Shown here: piece after piece, positions 44,957-53,594 of the stretch
Numbering within the stretch: position 1 is the first letter of the stretch
How the letters are laid out: each line of letters begins with the position of its first letter
Source: CAZSRX01 sp964609675 [NCBI: uncultured Bacteroidota bacterium]
Lineage (GTDB): Bacteria; CLD3; SB21
DNA: 57,941 bases
NCBI GenBank assembly: GCA_964609675.1
Contig: CAZSRX010000029.1
Span: 1 to 57,941, forward strand
Direction: 5' to 3'
Program-made: the position numbers and the translations under genes
Notes under the pieces: model-generated
What the model was told of the DNA's origin: nothing
The model's input: the letters and a program-made list of their open reading frames with translations, nothing else
Database searches by the model: none

Positions 44957-46387
44957 TTATTTATAATCCAGCATTTCGACACGTACGCTGTTGGTGACGC
45001 CGCGTCCGCTAAACGGCAAGCCGGCCGTGATAACCATTGTATGGCCTTTTTTCCCGTAACCGCGGTCGAGTATGATCTTTTCAATCTGAAGGACGCTTTC
45101 GTCAATATTGGATTTCAGGTCGGGCACCAGCAAGCCGCGCAGGCCCCAAACGAGGTTGATCTGATTGAGCACTTTTTCCGAATGGGTGATGGCGATAATC
45201 GGCTTGTGGGGCCGGTATTTAGCGACGATTCTGCCGGTAGCGCCGGACATGGTGATGCAAACAATAGCGTCGGCGTCAATCAGTTCGGCGAGGGAGCATG
45301 AGACCACGGCAATACCTTCCTGGGTAGGAAGCGTTTCATTGCCGCTGCGCCGCCGCCGGGAGTAGTCCACGGGCATCTCCTGTTCAATCAGCTGGATAAT
45401 TTTTTTCATGATCGTGATAGCTTCGATCGGATATTTTCCGGATGCGGTTTCAGCGGAGAGCATGACCGCGTCGGTGCCGTCGAGGATGGCGTTGGCCACA
45501 TCGGAAGCTTCGGCGCGCGTGGGACGCGGGTTCTGAATCATCGATTCGAGCATCTGCGTAGCGGTTATTACGGGCACGCCGGCCTTGTTGCAGAGTTTGA
45601 TCAGGCGTTTCTGGATGGAGGGCACCTCCTCGGTTTTCATTTCCACGCCCAGGTCCCCGCGCGCGACCATGACGGCGTCTGTAACCGCTACAATAGCATC
45701 CATGCAGGCGACGGCTTCCGGTTTCTCGATCTTGGCCACCACCGGCGTGTTTTTCCCTTTCGATTGGATGATCTTCTTGATATGAAGGATATCTTCCGGT
45801 TTCCGCACAAACGACAGCGCGACGTAATCCACGTCCTGTTCCAGCCCGAACATCAGATCTTCGGTATCTTTTTCCGTGAGCGACGGGGTGCTGACGTTGA
45901 CGCCCGGCAAATTGATGCCTTTATGATCTTTCAGAATGCCGCCGTTGACGACTTCGGTTAACACATCGGTGCCGTCGGTTTGGACCACCTTGAGGTAAAT
46001 GAGTCCGTCGTCCAGCAGAAGCATATCGCCGGGTTTGACGTCGCCGGGCAGTTCTTTGTAGGTGGTGGAAACAATAGTTTCGTCGCCGTCGATATCGCGT
46101 TTCGTGATGGTGAACTTCGCGCCGTTGACCAGATTGACGGGGCCGTTTTTAAAGTGACCGACACGGATCTTGGGTCCCTGTAAGTCCTGTAAGATGGCTA
46201 CCGGTCGGCCCAGTTTTTTTGAGGCCGCGCGGATGTACTGTACAACCTTGGCGTGGCCTTCATGCGTACCATGGGAAAAATTGAGGCGGGCGACGTCCAT
46301 GCCCGCAAGTATCATTTTTTCAATCATCTCCGGCGAGTCCGACGCCGGTCCGATGGTGCAGACTATTTTGGCCCTTGTTTCAAACAT
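44957..46387 (-). CDS. pyk: Pyruvate kinase
   Basis: 476 residues, the full length for the bacterial enzyme. Seen are AKIVCTIGPAS, the substrate residues in ARLNFSHG, the B domain, LSFVRKPEDI, VVAKIEKPEA with the catalytic Lys, VMVARGDLGVE with metal ligands, TATQMLESM and the C-terminal allosteric domain. It converts phosphoenolpyruvate and ADP to pyruvate and ATP in the cytoplasm, the last step of glycolysis. A strong ribosome-binding site (GGAGGGCGCT) precedes the ATG. It is last in a long minus-strand block. It also serves as an internal comparison for the short pyruvate-kinase-like protein at 26796-27698. Confidence 0.98.
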   Translation of the reverse strand: MFETRAKIVCTIGPASDSPEMIEKMILAGMDVARLNFSHGTHEGHAKVVQYIRAASKKLGRPVAILQDLQGPKIRVGHFKNGPVNLVNGAKFTITKRDIDGDETIVSTTYKELPGDVKPGDMLLLDDGLIYLKVVQTDGTDVLTEVVNGGILKDHKGINLPGVNVSTPSLTEKDTEDLMFGLEQDVDYVALSFVRKPEDILHIKKIIQSKGKNTPVVAKIEKPEAVACMDAIVAVTDAVMVARGDLGVEMKTEEVPSIQKRLIKLCNKAGVPVITATQMLESMIQNPRPTRAEASDVANAILDGTDAVMLSAETASGKYPIEAITIMKKIIQLIEQEMPVDYSRRRRSGNETLPTQEGIAVVSCSLAELIDADAIVCITMSGATGRIVAKYRPHKPIIAITHSEKVLNQINLVWGLRGLLVPDLKSNIDESVLQIEKIILDRGYGKKGHTMVITAGLPFSGRGVTNSVRVEMLDYK

Positions 46388-46406
46388 AGCGCCCTCCGGT
46401 AATTGG

Positions 46407-46928
46407 TTATTGAATGGTATCCTTCAGGTTTTCGTTCTTTTTAATCAAACGTTCCAGCAGTTCCTCGTCGCTTTCACCCAGATGTTCTAATGAAACTTTG
46501 ACGCTCAGAGCGAGTTCGTGATTAGGATATTTGGCGAGAAATGCCTCATAGCTCTTCTTCGCCCTGGGAATATCCTTAATCATGTTTTCACAGGTAAATC
46601 CTATCTTAAACAGGCATTTCGGCGATTCGGGAGAGTCCGGATAGCGGTCAATAATTTTCTGCATGACGGATACTGATTGATCATAATTATTCATATTCAT
46701 AGCATAAATATCAGCCATGGCATTGAGCGACCGAATCACGGCGCCGGTATCGGCAGGGTAATATGTTTCCACGCTGCCAAGCATCTCGATGGCTTCGTTA
46801 AATTTGCCCTGATTGACCAGCGTATCGGAACGGGTGAAATACTCGTCCACCGGCAATTTACCGGCGCCGGAACAGCGCACCTGCAGCAGCATAAAAACAA
46901 CCAGACTTAAAAAACTTAATACACGCAT
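46407..46928 (-). CDS. TPR lipoprotein, BamD-like
   Basis: 173 residues with a lipoprotein signal ending in LLQVRC. The remainder is made of tetratricopeptide-like helix pairs, for instance GKFNEAIEMLGSVETYYP, YDQSVSVMQKIIDRYPDSP and AKKSYEAFLAKYPNHELA. The size and repeated KYP / RYP turns are like the outer-membrane lipoproteins of the BamD/YbgF type, which hold envelope complexes together; a specific partner cannot be named. A GGAGG motif lies 11 bases before the ATG. It starts 7 bases after the stop of the small Cys-rich gene and ends 19 bases before pyk. Confidence 0.82.
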   Translation of the reverse strand: MRVLSFLSLVVFMLLQVRCSGAGKLPVDEYFTRSDTLVNQGKFNEAIEMLGSVETYYPADTGAVIRSLNAMADIYAMNMNNYDQSVSVMQKIIDRYPDSPESPKCLFKIGFTCENMIKDIPRAKKSYEAFLAKYPNHELALSVKVSLEHLGESDEELLERLIKKNENLKDTIQ

Positions 46929-46935
46929 AAGAGTA

Positions 46936-47151
46936 TCAACCTCCGGAGTTTAAATGGATAGGATCACATAAAGGACAAAGCGCCCTGACGGGCATGGTAT
47001 AATAAAGTGTGTCGCCGATGATGGCGGTGCGACCGGCTTTGCAATAGTCGGGATGAGGCACGTCGAAACAATGAATATCGAAATCCCTGCAGAACAGTTC
47101 ACAGGGTTCGGTGCGGACCTCTTCAAAAGCTGATTTTATTAACCCATCCAT
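46936..47151 (-). CDS. Small Cys-rich protein, possible zinc-binding
   Basis: 71 residues with six cysteines, arranged as C-x3-C (CELFC), two single Cys near HCFDVPHPDYC, and CxxC near the end (CPLC). This pattern suggests a small metal-binding fold, though it matches no zinc-ribbon family that I recognise. It is placed tightly between the HD gene (9 bases) and the TPR lipoprotein gene (7 bases), which favours a real gene. No signal peptide or membrane segment. Function unknown. Confidence 0.6.
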   Translation of the reverse strand: MDGLIKSAFEEVRTEPCELFCRDFDIHCFDVPHPDYCKAGRTAIIGDTLYYTMPVRALCPLCDPIHLNSGG

Positions 47152-47160
47152 AAGGTAGCG

Positions 47161-47856
47161 TTATTTGGTTTTGGCGGATGTTTTTTCGCGTTTCAGCGCG
47201 CGAAGCCGGTTTTGTAGCACCGTTAGTTCCGACTGGATTTCATGAAAAAGGTACGCGTGGCATTCCTGCGCCAGCGGAAGATAGAACTTTTCGGTGTCGC
47301 GTATATATTTGCGCATGCGCGTCTGATTGATGCTGAAACGTAGCGAGCGCATGTTATCGAGACGGTCGCAGAGTTTGATCAGTTTGACCTCCGGTGAGGC
47401 CTGAAGTATTTTATGACGATAGGCTTTGTCGGGTTGGACAGCCTTAGGATCCTTGCTCAGCGTTTTAACATTAGCCGCAATCACGTCGTTAAAATTGTTT
47501 TTCAGCTCCTTGATGGTGATTCCGGCGTCTTCGATGACGTCGTGAAGCATGGCGGCACAAACCGCTTCACTGGATGTCAGCTTCAGTTCGTCCATCAGGA
47601 TATTCGCTACGCGGATCGGATGGTGGATGTAGGGCTGGCCGGAATCGCGGGAGTGCCCGTTGTGGGCGAGCCGGGCGAAATCCAGAGCCTTGTGCATCAG
47701 ATGGTACTCGCTTTTAGGGTATTTGTACCGGTTGATGTTGGATTCGAACAGCTTCAGAAGATAATCCGGGTTGTCATATTTATCAAAAAGAGCCGACGGC
47801 CTGAGCGTATGATGCGCTTTGGGTTTAGTTGTCTTTTTTACGGAAGTGGTTTTCAT
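47161..47856 (-). CDS. HD-domain (p)ppGpp hydrolase-like protein
   Basis: 231 residues. The HD region of the RelA/SpoT family is clear: HNGHSRDSGQPYIHHPIRVA, AAMLHDVIEDAGIT (the HD metal pair) and LIKLCDRLDNMRSLR. The synthetase and regulatory domains of full-length SpoT are absent, so this is a small alarmone hydrolase type (compare MESH1) or another nucleotide phosphohydrolase. It is cytoplasmic. The extended Lys-rich N-terminus (KKTTKPKAHHTLRP) is not part of the domain. It follows the P-loop kinase gene by 11 bases in the same operon. Confidence 0.87.
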   Translation of the reverse strand: MKTTSVKKTTKPKAHHTLRPSALFDKYDNPDYLLKLFESNINRYKYPKSEYHLMHKALDFARLAHNGHSRDSGQPYIHHPIRVANILMDELKLTSSEAVCAAMLHDVIEDAGITIKELKNNFNDVIAANVKTLSKDPKAVQPDKAYRHKILQASPEVKLIKLCDRLDNMRSLRFSINQTRMRKYIRDTEKFYLPLAQECHAYLFHEIQSELTVLQNRLRALKREKTSAKTK

Positions 47857-47867
47857 GTAAGGTTATT

Positions 47868-48503
47868 TTAATTTTTATTATTTAAAATTTCAATACATTC
47901 TTTTGCTAAATTTTCCCATTCCATGCCGGATGTATCGCGCACCGTAACGGGCAGGCGGGTGCGTGCGGCCAATTCAGAAAACCCTTCCTGCTGTATCCGG
48001 TAATGTTCGGCCTGAGCGGATTCATTAGCTCCCAACGTCTGAAGGTATTGTCGCCATGAAACGCCCCGGTTCCGTGAGGTGCTTCGAATCGAGCGTTCAA
48101 GTATATGGTCACGGGGAATCGTCAGTAAGATTATATGAGCTGAAAATTCCGCTAATGCCGATTCCACGGAAGCATATTCCTCAAAACGGTCGGGCGACAC
48201 AATATCCATGCAATGGCTGAAGTGAAAACGCTCAATCAGAAATAGGGGATGCTGGGATTCGGTATCGGAGCAGGGCGACGGCGAATGCGGCACCTCAAGA
48301 CGGCTTATGGTCTTAATCCAGTGCTGCAACAGTTCAAGACTCTGTCTCAAATTGGCTGAGGACAATGGTTCCAGCGGCCTTTCCGTTTCATGTTCCGTGA
48401 GCACCAGCGTGGTACGTGGTAGGAACACGCCATACCCTAAAATATGCCTTAAGAGGGAAGTCTTTCCGCTGCCCACAATGCCTTCAATAATGAGCCCATT
48501 CAT
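47868..48503 (-). CDS. P-loop kinase-like protein (thymidylate/deoxynucleoside kinase type)
   Basis: 211 residues. Walker A is at the N-terminus (LIIEGIVGSGKTSLLRHIL), FLIERFHFSHCMD resembles the ERxxxS/D-R substrate motif of deoxynucleoside or thymidylate kinases, and the strand HIILLTIPRDHILERSIRSTSRNRG looks like the LID region. The substrate is unknown. It is cytoplasmic and begins the shorter run of genes (kinase, HD hydrolase, small Cys-rich, TPR lipoprotein, pyk), 69 bases after the 77-residue protein gene. A nucleotide substrate would suit the adjacent HD phosphohydrolase; this is inference. Confidence 0.75.
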   Translation of the reverse strand: MNGLIIEGIVGSGKTSLLRHILGYGVFLPRTTLVLTEHETERPLEPLSSANLRQSLELLQHWIKTISRLEVPHSPSPCSDTESQHPLFLIERFHFSHCMDIVSPDRFEEYASVESALAEFSAHIILLTIPRDHILERSIRSTSRNRGVSWRQYLQTLGANESAQAEHYRIQQEGFSELAARTRLPVTVRDTSGMEWENLAKECIEILNNKN

Positions 48504-48572
48504 ATATTAACGGAAATGATATAAAATTATTCAAAAACGTACGGTAAGCGGCCGGGTCGCGGAACCCCGTGT

Positions 48573-48806
48573 CTAGTTTTTCAGCTCAATATCCGTACCA
48601 TCCACATCGCTGAATTCATGCATGACGGAATCGAAGAAAAAAACGGAATAATCCGCCAGCACATTTTTAATATAATCTTTAATGGAATCGTCGATATGAT
48701 TGGCGTCGCACCAGGGCTGCAGATAGTTCTGAAAATAGGTTTCGGCGATTTTACGGAAATCTTCCTCGATAAAACCTTCCGGGCTGGTGTAGGAATCGAA
48801 TTTCAT
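48573..48806 (-). CDS. Small acidic hypothetical protein
   Basis: 77 residues, with no recognised domain, signal or membrane segment. It contains conserved-looking aromatic and acidic stretches (IEEDFRKIAETYFQNYLQPW, YSVFFFDSVMHEF). The best reason to accept it is a near-perfect ribosome-binding site (AAAGGAG) six bases before the ATG. It lies 56 bases after nth and 69 before the P-loop kinase gene on the same strand. Function unknown. Confidence 0.65.
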   Translation of the reverse strand: MKFDSYTSPEGFIEEDFRKIAETYFQNYLQPWCDANHIDDSIKDYIKNVLADYSVFFFDSVMHEFSDVDGTDIELKN

Positions 48807-48862
48807 GTATCTCCTTTAAGCATTTTCAAAGCGGGACAATGTATATAAAGACGCCCGGTTAA

Positions 48863-49555
48863 TCAAGAATTATTTATATTTTTTTGAACGCGGTGATGGC
48901 TATTGCGTTTGAGGCCGTGATAGGCCGCGGGACAAAAACGGGTGATAGGGCAGATGGCGCACAACGGGGTACGGGCTTTGCAGATACGGCGGCCGTGCTC
49001 GCCCAGCGCATGGGCGGTAAAGCTCCAGTCTTTTTCATTCATCAGCGCCATGAGATCGCTTTCAATATGTTCGGGATTACTGGAGTCGGTAAGTTTCAGA
49101 CGGTTTGACAGACGTATCACATGTGTGTCCACAATGACAGAAGGCAAATTAAATACGGTACTCCTGATGACATTGGCGGTCTTCCGGCCCACACCCGGCA
49201 ATTGCAGTAAATCTTCCATTGCCGCGGGAACTTTACCGCTGAAGGTATTCACGAGTATTTCAGAAGTTTGCTTGATATGTAACGCTTTGTGATGGAAAAA
49301 ACCCGTCGGGCGTATTATTTTTTCCAGGCTGTTCAGAGGAAGAGCGATAAAATCTTCTGGCTGCTTATACCGGCTGAACAGCGCATGGCCAACCTGATTG
49401 ACGCGTTCATCGGTGCATTGAGCCGATAATATGGTTTTAATAAGCAGTTCAAAAGGGGTGCGGTAGGTGAGCCGGCAGCGCGCATCCGGGTAATCGTTCC
49501 GCAACACGGTAAGAATTTTTGCCAGGCGGATGGATTTTTGTTTTTTGCTTTCCAT
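48863..49555 (-). CDS. nth: Endonuclease III
   Basis: 230 residues. The helix-hairpin-helix LPGVGRKTA with catalytic Lys125, the catalytic Asp143 in VIVDTHVIRL, and the [4Fe-4S] ligands Cys192, Cys199, Cys202 and Cys208 (C-x6-C-x2-C-x5-C) are all present. The enzyme removes oxidised pyrimidines and nicks abasic sites in base-excision repair. It lies 71 bases after smc on the same strand. Length and motifs are standard, with a slightly longer His/Asn-rich tail. Confidence 0.97.
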   Translation of the reverse strand: MESKKQKSIRLAKILTVLRNDYPDARCRLTYRTPFELLIKTILSAQCTDERVNQVGHALFSRYKQPEDFIALPLNSLEKIIRPTGFFHHKALHIKQTSEILVNTFSGKVPAAMEDLLQLPGVGRKTANVIRSTVFNLPSVIVDTHVIRLSNRLKLTDSSNPEHIESDLMALMNEKDWSFTAHALGEHGRRICKARTPLCAICPITRFCPAAYHGLKRNSHHRVQKNINNS

Positions 49556-49626
49556 GAAACGGATAGATGGCTACTGCAACCGGGGCTGAAGGCATTACCC
49601 GGTAGGTCCGGCCCGGAAATACAGCG

Positions 49627-52600
49627 TCAGCCGTTGACCGGCGATGGTCCCGGCGGTTCCTTGATTTCAGTGGTCAGGTCGGCAACCTGGTTTTTACGGA
49701 TGATGTCCTCAATATCGTCGCTCTGGGTTTCACGATCGCTGAATTTAACAGAAACGACTTTGGAAACGCCGGCCTCCTGCATGGTGATGCCGAATATGTT
49801 CGAAGCCATTTCCATCGTGCGTTTGTTATGCGTGACGACGATAAACTGGGTATCCTTGGAAAAATCCTTCAGGATTTTTGTAAACTTATCAATATTGGCG
49901 TCATCCAGCGGGGCGTCCACTTCGTCAAGAATACAGAACGGGCTCGGTTTTACAAGATAGATCGCGAAGAGCAGCGCGATGGCGGTCAGCGTCTTCTCGC
50001 CCTGGGACAGTGACGCGATATGCTGATTTTTCTTGCCGACCGGGCGGGCAATAATCTCGATGCTGGCCTCCAGAGGATCTTCTCCGGCGCCCAGTTCAAG
50101 ATTCGCCTCGCTGTTTGCGAACAGCGTCGTGAATACTTTTATGAAATTCAGGCGGATTCTTTCAAAAACCTCCATGAACTGTTTCTGCGCGGTTGTATTA
50201 ATGGTTTGGATAGTTTCCATGAGCTGTTTTTCGGCCTCGAGCAGATCCGCGCGTTGCTGGACGAGCACGTCCAGACGCTCTTTCTCTTTTTCATACTCGG
50301 CGAATGCTTCCATGTTTACCATGCCGAGCATTTTAAGTTTGCGGCGCAATTCGTCAATCGTCTTCTTTGCCGCTTCCGGGTCATAGCCCTGCGTCTCTAA
50401 ATGGCCGTCGGTGAGATTTTCATCCAGCACTTCATCTATCGTTTTTTCACCGGCCGAATCCTCCCCGGAAGCCGGTGGGACGGCGGTTCCGTTCTTATCC
50501 ATATCGGCTTCGTCCTCATCGCGGGTATCGGCCGCCGGTTCGGGTTGGAGGATATCCAGGGTATCCTTTAACAGATCGAAATCATAATCCCGCAATATCC
50601 GTTCTGCCAGAGCCCGCATGTCGTATTTCAGATTGCCCGTCTGCTGTTCGAGGGTGTGGCGGGAATTAAGCATTTCCTCGCGCTGACGGCGTATTTTTCT
50701 CAGCGCGGTTTCGCATTGAAGATTCATCTCCCGCTGGTCGTGTACGTCCTGTTCCAGCAGATCACGCTCCCGTGTCTGCTGATCCTGGCGACGGCTCAGT
50801 TCCACCAGAGTACGGTCTAACTCCATCGTCTGCTGCTGAATGCGTTCAATCTCTTCTTTCGCGGCGGCCGATTCGGATTCATGCCGGGCAATAGTCTCTT
50901 CGGCCTCGGTAATTTGCATCCGGAAGGTATTAATCGTATTCAGGTTATTTTTGATATCGCTTTCGGTTTTATATAAATCCGCCGCCGTTTTGCTGGAAAG
51001 TTCCGACTTGGTTTTTAACTGGATTTCCATCTCTCGGATTTGTTGTTCGAGACGGTGCAGTTCCGCTTCCTGCTGGGTACGCTGCTCTTCCAAAGCGGTT
51101 ATTTCCGGCTCAATCTGCGCCAGTTGTTCACGCATGGTTTCCAGTTCGGTTTTTGCCTGAATCAGAATGTCCTCATTTTTTTGGACAAAGTCGGCGGATC
51201 GTCTGTGTTCATATTGGGACTGGGCTATAATTTTATCCAGTTCATGAATCCGCGTTTCGGAAGTTTTCAGCAGATTTTGGATCTGGTTTCTTTCCGCTTC
51301 CGCCTGATCGCGAGCTTGTTCGTTTTGCGTTAATGCATCCGTCGATTTGACGAGACGTTCTTCGGTTTCTCGAATGCGGGTTTCAAGGCGTGTCAGACTT
51401 TCGCGCTGGCCGACGATGGAGGCGGAACTTTGCGAGCGGCTGCCGCCTTTAACCAGGTAGCGGCCCTTGGCGATTTCGCCATGAAGCGATATAAAGCGGA
51501 TGGCGGGATAGTCTTCGGCCAGCCGGAGGGCGGTGTCAAAATCCCTGACGAATACAACGTCGCCCAGAAGCCAGCGCACCAGCAACGGATGATCCGAGCG
51601 GACGGCATCAATGCCACGGGCCAGGATCGCCGTTTGAACCGGGCCGAAATCGGCTTGTTCCGCCGGACACGGTTGATCGGGCAGTTGCGGAAGATTGATG
51701 AATGTGGCCTGACCGCGGTTGCCCTCACCGAGTTGTCGAAGGGCCTCACGGATCTGATGCGCGGAATCGGCCACGACATGGGAAAAGCTGTCACCAAGTG
51801 CGGCTTCGGCGGCCTGCTTGTACGTTTCGTCTACGGAAAACATGTCGGCTACGGTGGCGTTCAGCCCGCTGGTTTTCTGGTCCAGCAGGTAACGAACGCT
51901 GTCCGGAAAACCTTCGTGGCTTTCGATGGCTTTCATAAGGATGACCCGCTGCGCATGCAGCAGCTTGAGTTCATTTTCGGACTCCGCTTTCTCGTGCCGG
52001 ATTTTTTCGGTATCATGACGCAGCGATTCCACGCGGGTTTCTATGTCCGCAAGCTGTTTTTTCAGATCGTCACTTTTTTGGAGCAATTGACGGTATTCGG
52101 CCTGCTGCTCATCCAGAAGACTCAGCGCGTCGCCCGACTGGTTCTGCTGGGACTGGATGTCCTGTTCCAGTTCGCGGATTTTCCGCTCGATATTCTGAAT
52201 GTTATTTTTGGTAACCTGATACTGGTTTCGGCGGCGCGCCAGTTCGTCAATGTGCCGGACCAGGGCAGCGCGTACCGATTCAATACTCTGACGTTCCGCC
52301 GCCAGTTTCTGTTCATGTTGGTCCGTATCGTTTTTTTGCATTTCGTAGGCCGCTTGAACCGTTTGGATGGTCTGCTCCAGTGCCTTATTCTGAAGAACTA
52401 ATTCTTCGATGCGTCCGCGGAGCATTTCTTGCCGCTGCTGAAAGGTAATTTTCTCGTCGGTATAGCGGCGGATAAGATCTTCCTGACTGCGCTTCCGTTC
52501 GCGGTTGACGATGATTTGCTTTTCAACGGTCTCGATTTCCTGTGTAAGGGCTTCCAGTTGTTCCTGCTCCTGACGCAGGGTTTGTTCCTTCGCGATCAGC

Positions 52601-53424
52601 GCCGTCTGCAAGGCTTCCGATTCCGCTTCCTTGCGGGTAATATCCCCGAGCAGTTTCTCCGCTTCGTCTTCGAGACCCGACAATTTTGTTTGCAGCGGCT
52701 CCAGCTGCATTTTCAGTTTTTCATAATCGTGCCATGCCAGTCTTACGTCCTCGTATTTCAGCTGATTCATCAGCTTCTGGTAGCGCTTGGCCTTCTGGGT
52801 CTGGCGTTTAAGGGAATTGACGTTCTTTTCAATTTCGGTAATGATGTCGTTGGCGCGGGTCAGGTCAATACGTGTGGATTCAAGTTTCTTAAGCGTTTGC
52901 CGGCGGCGGAGCTTGTATTTGGTGATGCCGGCGGCTTCTTCAAACATTCGCCGGCGGTCTTCGGTATTGTCGGAGAGGATTTGCTCAACCATTTTCAGCT
53001 CGATTACCGAATAGGCGTCCGCGCCCATACCGGTATCCATGAACAGGTCATTAATATCCTTCAGCCGGCACGGCAGACCGTTCAGGTAATATTCGCTGTC
53101 GCCGTTCCGATAGATGCGGCGCGTGACTTTGACTTCTGTGTATTCGACCGGCAATATGTTTTTTGTGTTCTGTACCGTGATGGATACTTCCGCGACATTC
53201 AGCGGCTTGCGCGTTTTGGTGCCGGCAAATATTACATTGTCCATTTTTTCTGTTCGCAGCACCGTTGTTTTCTGCTCGCCCAAAGTCCATCGGAGCGCGT
53301 CCACGACATTGGTTTTACCGCAGCCGTTGGGACCCACGATATTGGTGATGCCCTCGTCAAATTTCAGATCGACTTTCTGCGCAAATGTTTTAAAACCGTA
53401 AATTTCCAAACGGGATAGATACAT
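49627..53424 (-). CDS. smc: Chromosome segregation ATPase SMC
   Basis: 1265 residues. The N-terminal head has Walker A with GPNGCGKT (Lys38); long coiled coils flank a hinge (around residues 510-680, with VAADMFS-like and GGSRSQSSAS segments); the C-terminal head has the signature LSQGEKTLTAIALLFA and Walker B PFCILDEVDAPLDD. Dimers with ScpA and ScpB compact and organise the chromosome. It is longer than usual SMC (about 1190) because of an acidic, low-complexity insert near residues 960-1010 (EDEADMDKNGT..., GEDSAGEKTIDEVLDE) in the distal part of the second coiled coil. The gene starts with a GAGG motif upstream of the ATG. Confidence 0.97.
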   Translation of the reverse strand: MYLSRLEIYGFKTFAQKVDLKFDEGITNIVGPNGCGKTNVVDALRWTLGEQKTTVLRTEKMDNVIFAGTKTRKPLNVAEVSITVQNTKNILPVEYTEVKVTRRIYRNGDSEYYLNGLPCRLKDINDLFMDTGMGADAYSVIELKMVEQILSDNTEDRRRMFEEAAGITKYKLRRRQTLKKLESTRIDLTRANDIITEIEKNVNSLKRQTQKAKRYQKLMNQLKYEDVRLAWHDYEKLKMQLEPLQTKLSGLEDEAEKLLGDITRKEAESEALQTALIAKEQTLRQEQEQLEALTQEIETVEKQIIVNRERKRSQEDLIRRYTDEKITFQQRQEMLRGRIEELVLQNKALEQTIQTVQAAYEMQKNDTDQHEQKLAAERQSIESVRAALVRHIDELARRRNQYQVTKNNIQNIERKIRELEQDIQSQQNQSGDALSLLDEQQAEYRQLLQKSDDLKKQLADIETRVESLRHDTEKIRHEKAESENELKLLHAQRVILMKAIESHEGFPDSVRYLLDQKTSGLNATVADMFSVDETYKQAAEAALGDSFSHVVADSAHQIREALRQLGEGNRGQATFINLPQLPDQPCPAEQADFGPVQTAILARGIDAVRSDHPLLVRWLLGDVVFVRDFDTALRLAEDYPAIRFISLHGEIAKGRYLVKGGSRSQSSASIVGQRESLTRLETRIRETEERLVKSTDALTQNEQARDQAEAERNQIQNLLKTSETRIHELDKIIAQSQYEHRRSADFVQKNEDILIQAKTELETMREQLAQIEPEITALEEQRTQQEAELHRLEQQIREMEIQLKTKSELSSKTAADLYKTESDIKNNLNTINTFRMQITEAEETIARHESESAAAKEEIERIQQQTMELDRTLVELSRRQDQQTRERDLLEQDVHDQREMNLQCETALRKIRRQREEMLNSRHTLEQQTGNLKYDMRALAERILRDYDFDLLKDTLDILQPEPAADTRDEDEADMDKNGTAVPPASGEDSAGEKTIDEVLDENLTDGHLETQGYDPEAAKKTIDELRRKLKMLGMVNMEAFAEYEKEKERLDVLVQQRADLLEAEKQLMETIQTINTTAQKQFMEVFERIRLNFIKVFTTLFANSEANLELGAGEDPLEASIEIIARPVGKKNQHIASLSQGEKTLTAIALLFAIYLVKPSPFCILDEVDAPLDDANIDKFTKILKDFSKDTQFIVVTHNKRTMEMASNIFGITMQEAGVSKVVSVKFSDRETQSDDIEDIIRKNQVADLTTEIKEPPGPSPVNG

Positions 53425-53477
53425 GCAAAAACCTCAGAAATATTTTCATAATGCTTCCTGTTCATTTGAAGCGGCGC

Positions 53478-53506
53478 AATATATGTATAAAAACAATACC
53501 CCGCAA
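53478..53506 (-). promoter_or_regulatory. Possible smc promoter
   Basis: On the minus strand TTGCGG (53501-53506), a 17-base spacer and TATATT (53478-53483), 54 bases before the smc start. Confidence 0.4.
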
Positions 53507-53557
53507 TAAATAACTTTTACCGTCAATAATTTTGAAATATCATTTATTTTCGGGGTA
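53497..53557 (-). terminator. Long hairpin after the esterase gene
   Basis: TACCCCG and CGGGGTA at the ends, extended inwards by AATAAAT / ATTTATT with small bulges, and a T-rich tail on the minus strand. It probably ends the esterase transcript and it overlaps the presumed smc promoter. Confidence 0.5.
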
Positions 53558-53594
53558 CAGTCATCTTAAGATTCAACGAGAGCCCCGGCGGTGT

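Noticed and set aside
51430-53418. Two long plus-strand open frames
   Set aside because: They are antisense to smc; the coiled-coil codons of SMC leave the opposite strand open.
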